Positions 31,129-41,144 are shown, counted from the first letter of the stretch. The stretch is DNA of 50,784 nt from Synergistaceae bacterium (GCA_031274425.1 JAISQE010000108.1:1-50784), one strand, 5' to 3'. A program made the numbers and translations. Notes: generated by a model not told the origin, from the letters alone.

Positions 31129-32562
31129 TTAAAGAATGTTTCGATACAGCTCTTTGTAAAGCTGCGCCGATCTATCCCAGGAAAAGTCCTCCCGCATTCC
31201 CCTCGCGCGTATTTTATTCCACGCCTTGGCGTTGGAAAAACGCTCTATGGCGCGACACAACGACCAGAGCATCCCCTGCATATCGTACGTCAAGAAGGTA
31301 AATCCGTTGCCGCCCCCCTCCGAGTCGGCGTCGGTCACGGTATCGTGCAGTCCCCCCACCTCGCGGACGACGGGAACGGTCCCATAGCGCATCGCGATCA
31401 TCTGCGACAGTCCGCAGGGCTCGAAAAGCGAGGGCATCAGGTAGATGTCGCCGCCCGCGTAAAGAAGGTGGGCAAGCGACTCGTTATATCCGGGGAAAAA
31501 GCAAAGCGAATCTTTGTTCATGGCGCTGGCGTCCCTCAGGGCGTCCTCTATCCAGCGATGCCCGCTGCCCAGAAAAATGAACTTCGCCCCCAGGCTCTCG
31601 ATCTGTTTCAGGGCGGGCAAGACGATGTCGAAGCCCTTCTGCTCCACGAGACGAGAGACGCAGACCACAATCGGGCCCTCGTAGGCGGGGTCGAAACGGG
31701 TGTTCTTCAAAAGCTCTTTGCGGCACGCCGTCTTGCCGGCCATGGAGTCGGCCGAGTAACATTCCGGCAGGAGAGGATCCCTGGACGGGTTCCAATAAGC
31801 GGTGTCGAGGCCGTTCAAAATGCCGCTCAACTTGTGCCGCTGCGCGTAGATCACGCCGGACAGGGCCTGCGTGGACTCGTAGGTCTGTATTTCCCACGCG
31901 TAGCGCGGGGAAACGGTGGTGATCGCGGCCGCGCTGACGATCGCGCCCTTCAGGAGATTGACCTGCCCGTAAAATTCGAGCTCCCGCATGTTGAAGCAAG
32001 CGGGGTCCATGCCGGATTCATCGAAAAACGGCCCTGGGAAAAACATCCCCTGGTGCGCGACGTTATGCAGCGTCAGCACGCTCTTCCGCTTCACGTCGCG
32101 AAGCTGGCGGTGCCAAGCCAGCGCGCAGGGCAGGTAGGCGCTGGTCCAATCGTGACAGTGGAAAACGTCGGGGGACCACCCCACGACTTTTTTCAAGTTC
32201 AGGGCCTGCATGCAAAAAACGGCGAAGGGGCGCACCGTCCAGGAGTTCAGCTCCCACGGATACATCTCGCCCGCGTAGTAGTCCGACTCCAAAAGATACA
32301 CCGGCACACCGTCCACGTCGACGCGGTGCACGACGGCGTCCGCTGCCTGCCATGCGTAGGAGGCGCTGGCCCTCTGAGAAAACGTGGAGACTTTATAGCC
32401 CGCGTCCCGGACCTTCTTCATGACGCCCGACCACAGGGGCGTGACCACGCGAACGTCAATGCCGCATTTGAGCAGGGCCTTCGGCAGCGAACCCATCACG
32501 TCGCCCAGCCCTCCCACTTTGGAAAAAGGGGAAAACTCGGTTCCGACAAAAAGAACCTTCAA
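31129..32562 (-). CDS. glgA: glycogen synthase (ADP-glucose)
   Basis: This GT5 enzyme adds glucose from ADP-glucose to alpha-1,4-glucan. The N-terminus KVLFVGTEFSPFSKVGGLGD contains the K-x-G-G site. The C-terminal half has VSRLVEQKGFDIV and the retaining-glucosyltransferase block PSLFEPCGLSQMIAMRYG. I chose TTG at 32562, which has GAGGA nine bases upstream and gives 477 aa, a normal length. The same frame is open to an ATG at 32664, which would add 34 low-complexity residues (TAQQSPRQNLKGSDF and on) without a good ribosome site. It lies between glgP and glgC. Confidence 0.94.
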   Translation of the reverse strand: MKVLFVGTEFSPFSKVGGLGDVMGSLPKALLKCGIDVRVVTPLWSGVMKKVRDAGYKVSTFSQRASASYAWQAADAVVHRVDVDGVPVYLLESDYYAGEMYPWELNSWTVRPFAVFCMQALNLKKVVGWSPDVFHCHDWTSAYLPCALAWHRQLRDVKRKSVLTLHNVAHQGMFFPGPFFDESGMDPACFNMRELEFYGQVNLLKGAIVSAAAITTVSPRYAWEIQTYESTQALSGVIYAQRHKLSGILNGLDTAYWNPSRDPLLPECYSADSMAGKTACRKELLKNTRFDPAYEGPIVVCVSRLVEQKGFDIVLPALKQIESLGAKFIFLGSGHRWIEDALRDASAMNKDSLCFFPGYNESLAHLLYAGGDIYLMPSLFEPCGLSQMIAMRYGTVPVVREVGGLHDTVTDADSEGGGNGFTFLTYDMQGMLWSLCRAIERFSNAKAWNKIRARGMREDFSWDRSAQLYKELYRNIL

Positions 32563-32676
32563 GTTCGAAGTCCTCGGGTCTTGGGGTTTCGGACTCGAAT
32601 TTTTAAGTTTTGGACGAAAATCGGAACCCTTCAGGTTCTGCCGGGGACTCTGCTGCGCCGTCATGACCGGTCTCGC

Positions 32677-34422
32677 CTACATGCCCCTAAAGTCGATGGA
32701 ATAGGCTTTCGAAGCGTATTCTCTGACCACGCGGTGAGTGTTGAAAAACGACGCGTTGAGAGCGATGGTATGTTGCATCATGCTCACCCATTTGTCGTGT
32801 TCGCCGTAATACGTGGGGATGATCTTCTTTTGGAGTTTATCGTAAAGGTCGATGACGTCCAGGGATTCGTCGTAGTGATGGTCGTAGTCGGACACACTGG
32901 GCTCGGGGCCGATGGACCATCCGGTCACGTCCTCGATCCAGCCCTCGATCCACCAGCCGTCCAAAACGGAGAAATTCATGATCCCGTTCATGGTGCACTT
33001 CATGCCGCTGGTTCCGCTGGCTTCCCGGGGGCGCACAGGGGTGTTCAGCCACAGGTCCACGCCCTGGGTCAACAAAGAAGCGATCTCCATGTTGTAGTTG
33101 TCGATGAAGACGATGGGGATCGTGTCCTCCAGGTCTTTCGCCGTCTTTTTGATGCGCTGCAGGACGGCTTTGCCACCGTTGTCGTTGGGGTGCGCCTTGC
33201 CCGCGAAGATAAACTGAACCTTGCGGTTCCCCGCGACTTCCATGAAGCGCTTGAGGTTCGAGAAAAGCAGGTCGGCCCGTTTGTACGTCGCGGCGCGGCG
33301 CGCGAACCCCAAGGTCAGGATCTCCGGGTCCAGTTGTTTGCCGGTGCTCTCCAGCACGCGGGCGAAAAGGCGCAACTTGGCGGCCTGATGGGCCGACCAG
33401 AGTTCCTGCTTGGGAATGGTCAGGGCCTGGACGAGGCGTCCGGGGTCTTGTTCCCATCCGGGGATGTGTTTGGTGTAAATTTTGCGCATACCGGGGCTCA
33501 CCCAAGTGATCGGATGCACTCCGTTGGTCACCCAGTCCACGGTTTCCATTTTGAACATGGCGTTGCTGACCTCGGCGTGCTTTTTGGCGACGCCGTTGAC
33601 GTAACGGCTGTAGCGCAACCCCAGGTCGGTCATGGACACCCCCTGCATGTCGGGCATCATGCGCTTGATCGTGGCGAGGGCCTCGGCGGGGAAAACGCGA
33701 TCGATGAGGCCGAACTCGAAATAATCGTGCCCCGCGGGCACGGGGGTGTGGGTGGTGAACACCACCTGCTCCCGGATCTTGTCGGGATCGTAGTACCCCT
33801 GTTCCCGCATCAGTTCCAGGGTGAGGAATCCCGCGTGGCCCTCGTTCAGGTGGAAGGTCTCGATGTTCATATAGCCCAGGTCCCGTAGCATACGGAGCCC
33901 TCCGACGCCCAAAATGAACTCCTGACAGAGGCGGTAGTTGTTGTCGCCTCCGTAAAGATACCAGCAGAGTTTGCGGTCGTCGGGATGGTTGGGCTCGAAA
34001 TCGGTGTCCAGAAAGTAGACGGGCAGCGGGTAGCCCGTGGAGCCGATGACCTCGTAAACCCAAACCCCGACCTGTATTTCACGCCCCTGGAGGGTCAGGG
34101 ATATCCGATTGGGAAGCAGAGTCAGCTCATGCGCGGGGTTCCACTGGACGGGCTTTTCTTTCTGCCAACCGTCGTTGTTGAACTCCTGCACGAAGTACCC
34201 CTTGCGGTAAAGCAACGTAACGCCCGCCATAGGAACGCCCAGATCGGCCGCGCTCTTCAGGATGTCGCCGGCCAGGACCCCAAGTCCCCCAGAGTAAGTG
34301 GGGATCGATTCTTTCAGACCCACCTCCATCGAAAAATAAGCGAGAGGTCTGAATGCGGGATCGTTTTCCATCAGGCTTCTCAAAGAATTGCCGAGATCGC
34401 TCCTATGAAGTCTCTGTATCAT
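32677..34422 (-). CDS. glgP: alpha-glucan (glycogen/maltodextrin) phosphorylase, short form
   Basis: This GT35 enzyme releases glucose-1-phosphate from alpha-1,4-glucan with phosphate. At 581 aa it is the short type found in thermophiles and many anaerobes, not the roughly 800-aa form. It has AYFSMEVGLKESIPTYSGGLG near the N-terminus, FHLNEGHAGFL near 205 and the PLP lysine in EASGTSGMKCTMNG. ATG at 34422 is nine bases from AAGGAG; the TTG two codons upstream is too close to that site. It starts the tight group with glgA and glgC, so synthesis and breakdown of glycogen are co-encoded. Confidence 0.95.
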   Translation of the reverse strand: MIQRLHRSDLGNSLRSLMENDPAFRPLAYFSMEVGLKESIPTYSGGLGVLAGDILKSAADLGVPMAGVTLLYRKGYFVQEFNNDGWQKEKPVQWNPAHELTLLPNRISLTLQGREIQVGVWVYEVIGSTGYPLPVYFLDTDFEPNHPDDRKLCWYLYGGDNNYRLCQEFILGVGGLRMLRDLGYMNIETFHLNEGHAGFLTLELMREQGYYDPDKIREQVVFTTHTPVPAGHDYFEFGLIDRVFPAEALATIKRMMPDMQGVSMTDLGLRYSRYVNGVAKKHAEVSNAMFKMETVDWVTNGVHPITWVSPGMRKIYTKHIPGWEQDPGRLVQALTIPKQELWSAHQAAKLRLFARVLESTGKQLDPEILTLGFARRAATYKRADLLFSNLKRFMEVAGNRKVQFIFAGKAHPNDNGGKAVLQRIKKTAKDLEDTIPIVFIDNYNMEIASLLTQGVDLWLNTPVRPREASGTSGMKCTMNGIMNFSVLDGWWIEGWIEDVTGWSIGPEPSVSDYDHHYDESLDVIDLYDKLQKKIIPTYYGEHDKWVSMMQHTIALNASFFNTHRVVREYASKAYSIDFRGM

Positions 34423-34577
34423 TCCCAAAAACTCCTTTCCCAGTTCCCCTGGTCAGGGGGTGTTGCCGTCCATATTCGCAAAACCGCAAAATTGTTGAAA
34501 ATGCAGTCGAATAAGACATCTTAGATTATCTCATAAAAATTTTTATGACAATACGCTATCTTCCGAATTCGTGAGCG

Positions 34578-36092
34578 TCACGCGTACTTAGGCTCGGCGG
34601 GGTGGAGGCAGCGGCCGTAAAGCCTCGCGAGGGCTCGGATGCGGGCCGCCAAGTCTTTCGTGGCTTGTCCCGGCGTCATGCGCCATTCCCAGTTTCCGCT
34701 GGGCGTGGACGGGACGTTTACGCGCGCCTCCGCCCCCAACTCCAGATAATCCTGCATCTGCACGATGGCCGTCTCGGCGACGGAGGACATCGCCATGCGT
34801 ATCATGTCGCCGCAGATCGTGTCACGGGTGATCTCCCTGCCGAGGTAGAGGATCAGATTGGAGATCTCTTTGGAAGAACCCTCCTTTTCGAACCAGCCGA
34901 TGGAGGTGTTGTTGTCGTGGGTCCCCGTGTAAACGACGTTGTCGGGCGTGTGGTTGTGGGGGGCGTAGGGGTTTTGCGCCGGATCTCCGAAGGCGAAATG
35001 CAGGACGAGCATCCCGGAAAGCCCCATTCCCCTGCGGGCGACTTCTATTTCAGGCGTGAGGACCCCCAGGTTTTCGGCCCAGAAGGGCCTCTGGGGAAAC
35101 TCCCGGCACAGGCGTTCGAAAAAACGTTCGTGGGGCACGCCCCGCCAGCATCCTTTCTCGGCGGTCAAGGAGTCCGCCGGCAGCGACCAGTAGCCGATGA
35201 GCCCCCGGAAGTGATCGATCCTGATTTTGTCGAAAAGGGTCAGGAGGTGGCGCAGGCGATTCATCCACCATTGGAATCCGTCGGCCTCCATGGCGTCCCA
35301 GCGGTAGAGGGGGTTTCCCCAAAGCTGCCCCGTCTCGCTGTAATAATCGGGAGGAACCCCCGCGATGGAAATGGGTTTCAGATGGTCGTCCAGCTCGAAA
35401 AGATGGGGGTTCGCCCACACGTCGGCGCTGTCGAGGGTCACGTAGATGGGCATGTCCCCCACGAGCTCGATGCCGAACTCATCGAGGCACTCCCGAAGAG
35501 CCGCCATCTGAGAATGAAAGACGAACTGGACGAAACGGTGGTACTCGATTTCGTCCCGATGGGTTTCCCAGGTTTTGTGCAGCGCTTCGTGGTGGCGATA
35601 CTTCAGATCTTCCGGCCATTCGTACCAGCATTTCCCGCCCTGGATGTCTTTGAGGGCGGCGAAAAAGCTATACGACTCCAGCCAATGCCGATTGGCGTAA
35701 AAGAAATGCTCGTACTCGGTCTGTCGTTCCGTTTTTTTGAAGTTCGCCCAGGCGCGGCGCAAAAAACTTTCTTTGAGGGTGCGCGCCAAGCCGTAGTCCA
35801 CGCGTCCGTGGCTCACGGGCACGTTTTTGAGGTCGTCCTTGTCGAGAAACCCCGCGGCGGCCATCGCCTCGGGGCTGATGAGCAAGGGATTGCCCGCAAA
35901 AGCCGAGGGAGGGCTGTAGGGGGAGTTGCCGTTTCCGCCGTCCACCGCCGTCAAAGGCAAGACCTGCCATACCGTCTGCCCGGCTTCCTTCAAAAACTCG
36001 GCAAATCGGGTCGCCTCCGGTCCCAGATCTCCTATTCCATATTTCGAGGGCAAGGAAGTCAGAGGTAGAAGTATTCCGCTTTTACGTACCAT
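34578..36092 (-). CDS. malQ: 4-alpha-glucanotransferase (amylomaltase)
   Basis: This GH77 enzyme moves alpha-1,4-glucan segments between maltodextrins, making longer chains for GlgP. It is 504 aa. It has the N-terminus SGILLPLTSLPSKYGIGDLG, NSPYSPPSAFAGNPLLIS, the catalytic Asp region IRIDHFRGLIGYW, the Glu in WAENLGVLTPE and YTGTHDNNTSIGWF. It is upstream of glgP on the same strand with a 155-base gap and is probably the first gene of the glycogen cluster. Its promoter region holds paired direct repeats. Confidence 0.95.
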   Translation of the reverse strand: MVRKSGILLPLTSLPSKYGIGDLGPEATRFAEFLKEAGQTVWQVLPLTAVDGGNGNSPYSPPSAFAGNPLLISPEAMAAAGFLDKDDLKNVPVSHGRVDYGLARTLKESFLRRAWANFKKTERQTEYEHFFYANRHWLESYSFFAALKDIQGGKCWYEWPEDLKYRHHEALHKTWETHRDEIEYHRFVQFVFHSQMAALRECLDEFGIELVGDMPIYVTLDSADVWANPHLFELDDHLKPISIAGVPPDYYSETGQLWGNPLYRWDAMEADGFQWWMNRLRHLLTLFDKIRIDHFRGLIGYWSLPADSLTAEKGCWRGVPHERFFERLCREFPQRPFWAENLGVLTPEIEVARRGMGLSGMLVLHFAFGDPAQNPYAPHNHTPDNVVYTGTHDNNTSIGWFEKEGSSKEISNLILYLGREITRDTICGDMIRMAMSSVAETAIVQMQDYLELGAEARVNVPSTPSGNWEWRMTPGQATKDLAARIRALARLYGRCLHPAEPKYA

Positions 36093-36160
36093 CGAGATTC
36101 ATCTCCCATCGCCCTGCTGCGCGAATCGTCATAATAAAAACACTTCCGCAACTCGACTTT

Positions 36161-36196
36161 ATTGTATCACTTCAATCTCAATCCCACTTCAATCTC
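36161..36196 (-). promoter_or_regulatory. malQ promoter with paired direct repeats
   Basis: Minus strand: TACAAT (36166-36161) is a good -10, but no -35 hexamer stands at 16-18 bases. Instead GAGATTGAAGTG occurs twice (36196-36185 and 36179-36168), 17 bases apart. Direct repeats replacing a -35 suggest an activator-binding site, for example for a maltodextrin regulator; no regulator gene is in the window. Confidence 0.5.
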
Positions 36197-36242
36197 GCTC
36201 GCTTCATAATCGTCGCAAATCCGCTCCGCCCCGTTCTCTCGG

Positions 36243-37871
36243 TCAACGATCGACGTTTTCGCTTCTATAGGTGATCCGTCCGCCGCAGAAGGTCATCGCC
36301 ACGTCGACCTGCCAGAGGTCCGCCGCGGGCGTCAGGAAGGGATCCTGATCCAGAACGGCCAGGTCGGCGTCGCGACCCGGCGCGATTTCCCCCCGCCTCT
36401 TCTCGTTGCCTCCGTGCCACGCGCCGCCCCAGGTGTAAAGAGAAATCGCCTCGGCCACCGAAAGTTTCTCCTCGGGCACCCAACCTCCGTCGGGCGCTCC
36501 GGCTTGATCCTGGCGGGTGACGGCCGCGTGGATGCCGTAGAGAGGGCGCAGGCTTTCGATGGGGGCGTCCGAGCCGGCTGACAAAGCGATGCCTTTGCGC
36601 AGCATCGTCTTCCAGCGATAACTCCGCACGGCCCAGGCCGGGCCCAGGCGTTCGACGGCCATTTCCCGGTCGGAGGGGACGAAACAGGGCTGGATCGCCG
36701 CGCCGACGTGAAGGTTTTTCATGCGGTCGAGCTGCCGGTCGTCGGCGATCTGAGCGTGAACGATCTGATGGCGGATGATTCCGGGGCTTGCGGCCTGAGC
36801 GGCCTCGAAGGCGTCCAGGCACATCTCCAGGGCGCCGTCGCCGATGGCGTGCACCGCCACCTGCATACCGGACGAGTGGGCGATGGAGATCATCTCGTTC
36901 AAATCGCCCTGCTCGAACATGGCGACCCCGCGATCTCCCGGCGCGTCCGCGTAGTCGTTGAGCAAAAACGCCGTGCGCCCCCCCAGAGAACCGTCGCTGA
37001 GAAGTTTCAGCGGCCCGATCTGGTAGAACGGGGTGCCGTCCCCCGTGCGCCATCCCTCGGACAGAAAGTCCAGCAGCAATTCCCGCTTGGGGAGCATGAA
37101 CTGTTGACGGACACGGAAGGGCAACTTCCCGTCCCTCTCGGCTCCGATGTAGAAATCGATCGCGCGCCGAAAGTCGAAGCCGAACATGCCGATGTCGTCC
37201 GTGTTCAACTGGGTCAGGCCGAAACTCGCCGCCAGCGGTCCGTATTTTTCGAGGATGCGGCGCATGTCGTCGTCTTGAAGTCTGGGAATGCAACTATAGG
37301 CGTATCGGATCGCCGCCTCGCGGAGGACGCCGTCGGGCTCCCCGTCGTCGCCGATCCCCACGACGCCGCCCTCGATGTGCGTGTCCGCGGTGATGCCCGC
37401 GAGCTGGAGGGCCACGGTGTTGAGCACGGCGACGTGGCCGCAGATCCGCGTCAGGATGACGGGATTGCGCGGGGACAGATCGTCGAGGTCGCGGCGGTTC
37501 GGCGTCCGGCCATCGATCATGTTGGCGTCGTTCCAGCCCCGGCCCCGATGCCATCCGCCCTCGGACGCGGGGTGAGCGTCGATATGCGCCCTCAGGGACG
37601 CTCGAAGCTCCTCGATGGACCGGCAGGCTCTCAGGTCCAAAAGCTCCTGGGACTCCGCCCATGCCATGAAGTGCATGTGGGAATCCCCGAAGCCTGGAAA
37701 CACGGACCGGCCCTTCAGGTCGAAGATCTCCGCGTTCGTTCCGCCCGTCCGCGACGAAATGTCGGAGCTCGTCCCCAGCTCCGCGATACGCCCGCCCTCG
37801 ATCGAGAGGGCTTCCCTGACCCCCAAAGGTGTGTGGATGCGCCCATTGACGAGCGCAATCTTTTTATGCAT
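36243..37871 (-). CDS. amidohydrolase family 3 protein (YtcJ-like)
   Basis: This metal-dependent hydrolase has 542 aa. An N-terminal beta-domain is followed by FPGFGDSHMHFMAWAES (metal H-x-H), then LKLLSDGSLGGRTAFLL, AVHAIGDGALEMCLDAF, HAQIADDRQLDRM and SAGSDAPIESLRPLYGI, the usual order of YtcJ-type enzymes. The substrate is unknown; relatives act on amides, ureas or cyclic amines. ATG at 37871 follows AGGAGG; the upstream start at 37946 lacks one. It lies between the FAH-family gene and malQ on the same strand, with a gap of 121 bases from the former. Confidence 0.9.
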   Translation of the reverse strand: MHKKIALVNGRIHTPLGVREALSIEGGRIAELGTSSDISSRTGGTNAEIFDLKGRSVFPGFGDSHMHFMAWAESQELLDLRACRSIEELRASLRAHIDAHPASEGGWHRGRGWNDANMIDGRTPNRRDLDDLSPRNPVILTRICGHVAVLNTVALQLAGITADTHIEGGVVGIGDDGEPDGVLREAAIRYAYSCIPRLQDDDMRRILEKYGPLAASFGLTQLNTDDIGMFGFDFRRAIDFYIGAERDGKLPFRVRQQFMLPKRELLLDFLSEGWRTGDGTPFYQIGPLKLLSDGSLGGRTAFLLNDYADAPGDRGVAMFEQGDLNEMISIAHSSGMQVAVHAIGDGALEMCLDAFEAAQAASPGIIRHQIVHAQIADDRQLDRMKNLHVGAAIQPCFVPSDREMAVERLGPAWAVRSYRWKTMLRKGIALSAGSDAPIESLRPLYGIHAAVTRQDQAGAPDGGWVPEEKLSVAEAISLYTWGGAWHGGNEKRRGEIAPGRDADLAVLDQDPFLTPAADLWQVDVAMTFCGGRITYRSENVDR

Positions 37872-37992
37872 ACGCAGCCTCCTGAATTTTCGGCCCGGGA
37901 GCGGAGCTCTCCGGCTCTCTAACATATTCCAGCAATTATAGCGCAAATCCCCCTCGCGCCGGGCGATTCGCTCTTTAGATTCACTCCTCGCT

Positions 37993-38787
37993 TCACTCCG
38001 CGACGAAGGGGCTCTTCAAAGTTCCCACGCCGTCGATGGAGATCTCCACGACGTCGCCCGGCTTGACGGGGCCGACGCCGCTTGGGGTTCCCGTGGCGAT
38101 GACGTCGCCCGCCTCCAAAGTCGCGAAACGGCTGAGGTGGGAGACGATGGCGGCCACGGGGAAGATCATGTCCCCGAAATGGCTCTTTTGGACGATGGCG
38201 CCGTTCAGGCGCGTCGTCAGTTCGGACGCGCTCGGCAGCTCCTTCGTCAACAACAGGACGGGCCCGAAGGGTCCGAAGGTGTCGAAACCCTTGGCGCGAA
38301 TCCACTGCCCATCTTTTTTCTGCAGCACCCTGGCGGAAACGTCGTTGAAGCAGGAGTACCCCAGGACGTAGTCGAGGGCCTTGCTCTCGTCCACGTTTTT
38401 GCACGTTTTGCCGATGACGACGGCAAGCTCTCCCTCGTAGTCGACGCGTCCCGCCCAAGAGGGGAGCTTCACGGGCTCGCCGTGGGCCGCGACGCAGGTT
38501 TGCGGTTTCATGAAGACGCAGGGTTCGTCGGGGACCTCCATCTTCGATTCCTTGGCGTGTTCGCGGTAGTTCAACCCGATGCACCAGATCTTGACGGGGT
38601 CGATCGGGGTTCCGAACCTGGAGTCCGCGGCCTTGCGCTTCTCCCCCGTGGGGGTCAGATTCGCGTCCAGCAGCTCCACGTCCTCCCCCGTCGTTCTGCC
38701 CCACCGAAGGCCGCCCGCCTCCGCGACGCGCGCCAGCCGCGTCCCCTCTTCCAGTTTTCTTATATTCTCCCAGATCCCATTTGCCAT
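37993..38787 (-). CDS. fumarylacetoacetate hydrolase family protein
   Basis: This FAH-fold enzyme has 264 aa and probably hydrolyses or decarboxylates a 2-oxo acid such as acylpyruvate or a catechol-pathway product. It shows CIGLNYREHAKESKMEVP, the metal-binding VDYEGELAVVIGK (two Glu), GYSCFNDVSAR and GTPSGVGPVKPGDVVEISI. I chose ATG at 38787 because AAAGGA lies 12 bases upstream; the earlier ATG at 38799 overlaps that site. The family is broad, so the specific reaction is open. It is divergent from gpmA. Confidence 0.88.
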   Translation of the reverse strand: MANGIWENIRKLEEGTRLARVAEAGGLRWGRTTGEDVELLDANLTPTGEKRKAADSRFGTPIDPVKIWCIGLNYREHAKESKMEVPDEPCVFMKPQTCVAAHGEPVKLPSWAGRVDYEGELAVVIGKTCKNVDESKALDYVLGYSCFNDVSARVLQKKDGQWIRAKGFDTFGPFGPVLLLTKELPSASELTTRLNGAIVQKSHFGDMIFPVAAIVSHLSRFATLEAGDVIATGTPSGVGPVKPGDVVEISIDGVGTLKSPFVAE

Positions 38788-38935
38788 TTTTATGACCATT
38801 CCTTTCGCTTTCAGGTATTTCCCATTGTCTCATAGTATAGTGCTTTAACAAAAAAAGGTGTTTTACGTTTTTTGATGAGTGCTTTATAGCCGCGTTGAAG
38901 ATATACTTTGCGAAAAAGGAGGGATTTGCCCAATC

Positions 38936-39682
38936 ATGTACAAAGTGGTTTTGATACGTCATGGCGAAAGCGAATGGAACAAAGAAAACCGTTTTACCGG
39001 ATGGACCGACGTCCCCCTGTCGGAAAAGGGCACGGCCGAGGCGCGGGAGGCGGGGAAGTTGTTGAAACGGGAGGGGTTCGTTTTCGACCTTGCCTTCACC
39101 TCCGTTCTGAAGCGCGCCGTCAAAACGCTGTGGCTGACGCTTGAGGAAATGGACTTGATGTGGATCCCCATAACGCACTCCTGGCGTTTGAACGAACGCC
39201 ACTACGGGGCTTTGCAGGGGCTGAACAAGGCGGAGACGGCCGCGAAGTACGGCGACGAACAGGTGAAGATCTGGCGCCGGAGCTACGACGTGCGGCCTCC
39301 CCTGCTCGAAAAAAGCGACCCGCGGCATCCGGGAAAGGATCCGCGCTACGCGTCGCTCTCCTCGGGAGAGCTCCCCGACGGCGAGTGCCTGGCCGACACC
39401 GTCGCCCGGGCGATCCCCTATTGGGAGAGCGTGATCGTGCCCGAGATTCGGGCCGGCAAGAAAGTCGTCATCGCCGCGCACGGCAACAGCCTCCGCGCCC
39501 TGGTGAAGTACTTGGACGCCATCTCGGAGAAAGACATTCTCGAGCTCAACATCCCGACGGGCGTTCCTCTGCTTTACGAGCTGGGGGCGGACATGAAGCC
39601 CGCGGGACATCGCTACCTGGGCGACCAGGAAGCCATCGCCAAAGCCCAGGCCGCCGTGGCCAACCAGGGAAAGGCGAAATAA
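38936..39682 (+). CDS. gpmA: 2,3-bisphosphoglycerate-dependent phosphoglycerate mutase
   Basis: This glycolytic enzyme interconverts 3- and 2-phosphoglycerate. It is 248 aa with the phosphohistidine motif [10 protein letters not shown] (H9), [29 protein letters not shown] and [12 protein letters not shown] near the C-terminus. GGAGGG lies 12 bases upstream. An aminotransferase gene starts 47 bases after the stop. The presence of the dPGM type suggests use of glycogen-derived hexose through glycolysis. Confidence 0.96.
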   Translation: MYKVVLIRHGESEWNKENRFTGWTDVPLSEKGTAEAREAGKLLKREGFVFDLAFTSVLKRAVKTLWLTLEEMDLMWIPITHSWRLNERHYGALQGLNKAETAAKYGDEQVKIWRRSYDVRPPLLEKSDPRHPGKDPRYASLSSGELPDGECLADTVARAIPYWESVIVPEIRAGKKVVIAAHGNSLRALVKYLDAISEKDILELNIPTGVPLLYELGADMKPAGHRYLGDQEAIAKAQAAVANQGKAK

Positions 39683-39729
39683 CGCCGCGGTTTTTACCCG
39701 CGACGAACACGATAATCGAGGAGGCAACC

Positions 39730-40935
39730 ATGCATTTTTCGGAACGCATCAAAGCGATGCAGTCGTCCCCTATTCGTAGACTTCTGCCGTTTTCCGACGA
39801 GGCCAAGAAAGCGGGCAAGAAAGTCTACCACCTGAATATCGGCCAACCCGACATCAAGACCCCCGAGGAGTATTTTCGGGCCGTGCGGGACTTCAAGGCC
39901 GACACCATCGCCTATGCCGCGTCTCAGGGCAACGACGGCCTGCGCGACGCCATCTCCGCTTATTACGCCAGTTGGGATATCCCCTACGAGCGGAACGACA
40001 TCTACATCACAAACGGAGGCAGCGAGGCTCTGTGGTTCGCCGTCATGGCCATCTGCGACGCGGGCGACGAGCTGTTGGTGCCGGAGCCCTTCTACGCCAA
40101 CTACAACGCGTTCGCTCAGGCCTCCCTGGCCAAGCTCGTCCCCATCCCGACGAAAGCGGAGGAGGGTTTCCACCTGCCGCCCGCGTCCGTTGTCGAAGGG
40201 CTGATCACCCCCAGAACCCGAGCCATCTGGATCTCGAACCCCGGCAACCCCACAGGCGCCGTTTACACGGCCGCGGAGCTGGAAATGTTGGCCTCCCTCG
40301 CGAAAAAACACGACATCTACCTGATTTCCGACGAAGTCTACCGCGAGTTCACCTACGACGGGGAAAAATTCACGAGCCTCGGGCACATGAAGGACGTTCT
40401 CGACCGGGTCATCATGGTCGATTCCGTATCCAAACGTTTCAGCGCTTGCGGGGCGCGCATCGGCTGCATCGCCATCAAAAACAGGGAATTTTTGGCCCAG
40501 GCCCTGAAGCTCTGTCAGGGAAGGCTTTGCGTTTCCACCCTGGAACAGGTGGCGGCGACGGGGCTCTACAAAACCTCCAAAAGCTACCTCGAAGAGGTCA
40601 ACAAGGAGTACAGGTCGAGGCGGGACACGCTCTACAAGGCCCTGAAAAGAATGGACGGCGTGGTCTGCGAAGAGCCCAAGGGAGCGTTTTACGTGATGGT
40701 GAAGATGCCCGTCGACGACGCCGAAAAATTCATCGTCTGGATGCTCCAAAACTACGACCAAAACGGCGAGACGATGATGGGGGCTCCCGGAAGCGGATTT
40801 TATTCGTCGGATCGAGGCAAGGACGAGATGCGCCTGGCCTATGTCCTGAAAAACGAGGACCTGCTCAAGGCCACGCGCATCCTCGAAGGAGCCCTGAAAG
40901 TCTATCCCGGAAGGATCGAGGCCATCAAAGCCTGA
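39730..40935 (+). CDS. class I/II PLP aminotransferase (aspartate-aminotransferase-like)
   Basis: This 401-aa fold type I aminotransferase has NIGQPDIKTPEEYF near 36, GNDGLRDAISAYY, the NPGNPTGAVY segment near 170, SDEVYREFTYDG near 200 and the PLP lysine K235 in DSVSKRFSACGARIG. GAGGAGGCAA precedes the ATG. The substrate is not decidable by eye; aspartate, alanine or aromatic amino acids are candidates. It follows gpmA closely and may be co-transcribed. It would supply 2-oxo acids in amino-acid fermentation. Confidence 0.9.
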   Translation: MHFSERIKAMQSSPIRRLLPFSDEAKKAGKKVYHLNIGQPDIKTPEEYFRAVRDFKADTIAYAASQGNDGLRDAISAYYASWDIPYERNDIYITNGGSEALWFAVMAICDAGDELLVPEPFYANYNAFAQASLAKLVPIPTKAEEGFHLPPASVVEGLITPRTRAIWISNPGNPTGAVYTAAELEMLASLAKKHDIYLISDEVYREFTYDGEKFTSLGHMKDVLDRVIMVDSVSKRFSACGARIGCIAIKNREFLAQALKLCQGRLCVSTLEQVAATGLYKTSKSYLEEVNKEYRSRRDTLYKALKRMDGVVCEEPKGAFYVMVKMPVDDAEKFIVWMLQNYDQNGETMMGAPGSGFYSSDRGKDEMRLAYVLKNEDLLKATRILEGALKVYPGRIEAIKA

Positions 40936-41003
40936 GTGTGCCCGCCCCGTAACGGCGAGCGTCGACTCCAATCCGATTGGGCCGAACCACGAGAAGATTA
41001 GAA

Positions 41004-41035
41004 CTCCAGATCTTGTAACAGGCTCCAGATCTTGT
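41004..41035. repeat. 13-bp direct repeat upstream of binding protein 2
   Basis: CTCCAGATCTTGT occurs at 41004-41016 and again at 41023-41035, start-to-start 19 bases. Each holds the palindrome AGATCT. The repeats are about 110 bases before the ATG, where an operator could sit. Near the start codon GCGAATATTAG is also partly doubled. Confidence 0.7.
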
Positions 41036-41144
41036 GCTTTACTTTATTAGAAGATCGGAGTACCATGCTTCTCAATTTGCAACGCGTGTTTTAAGATTCT
41101 GAAGTTCAGGCCAAATATTAGCGAATATTAGGAGGAGAGTATCG

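Noticed and set aside
29827-33888. A plus-strand open frame of 1353 codons opposite glgC, glgA and glgP
   Set aside because: It is the antisense of three well-recognised genes. High GC and codon bias remove stops on the opposite strand; the translation is rich in Arg, Gly and His without domains.
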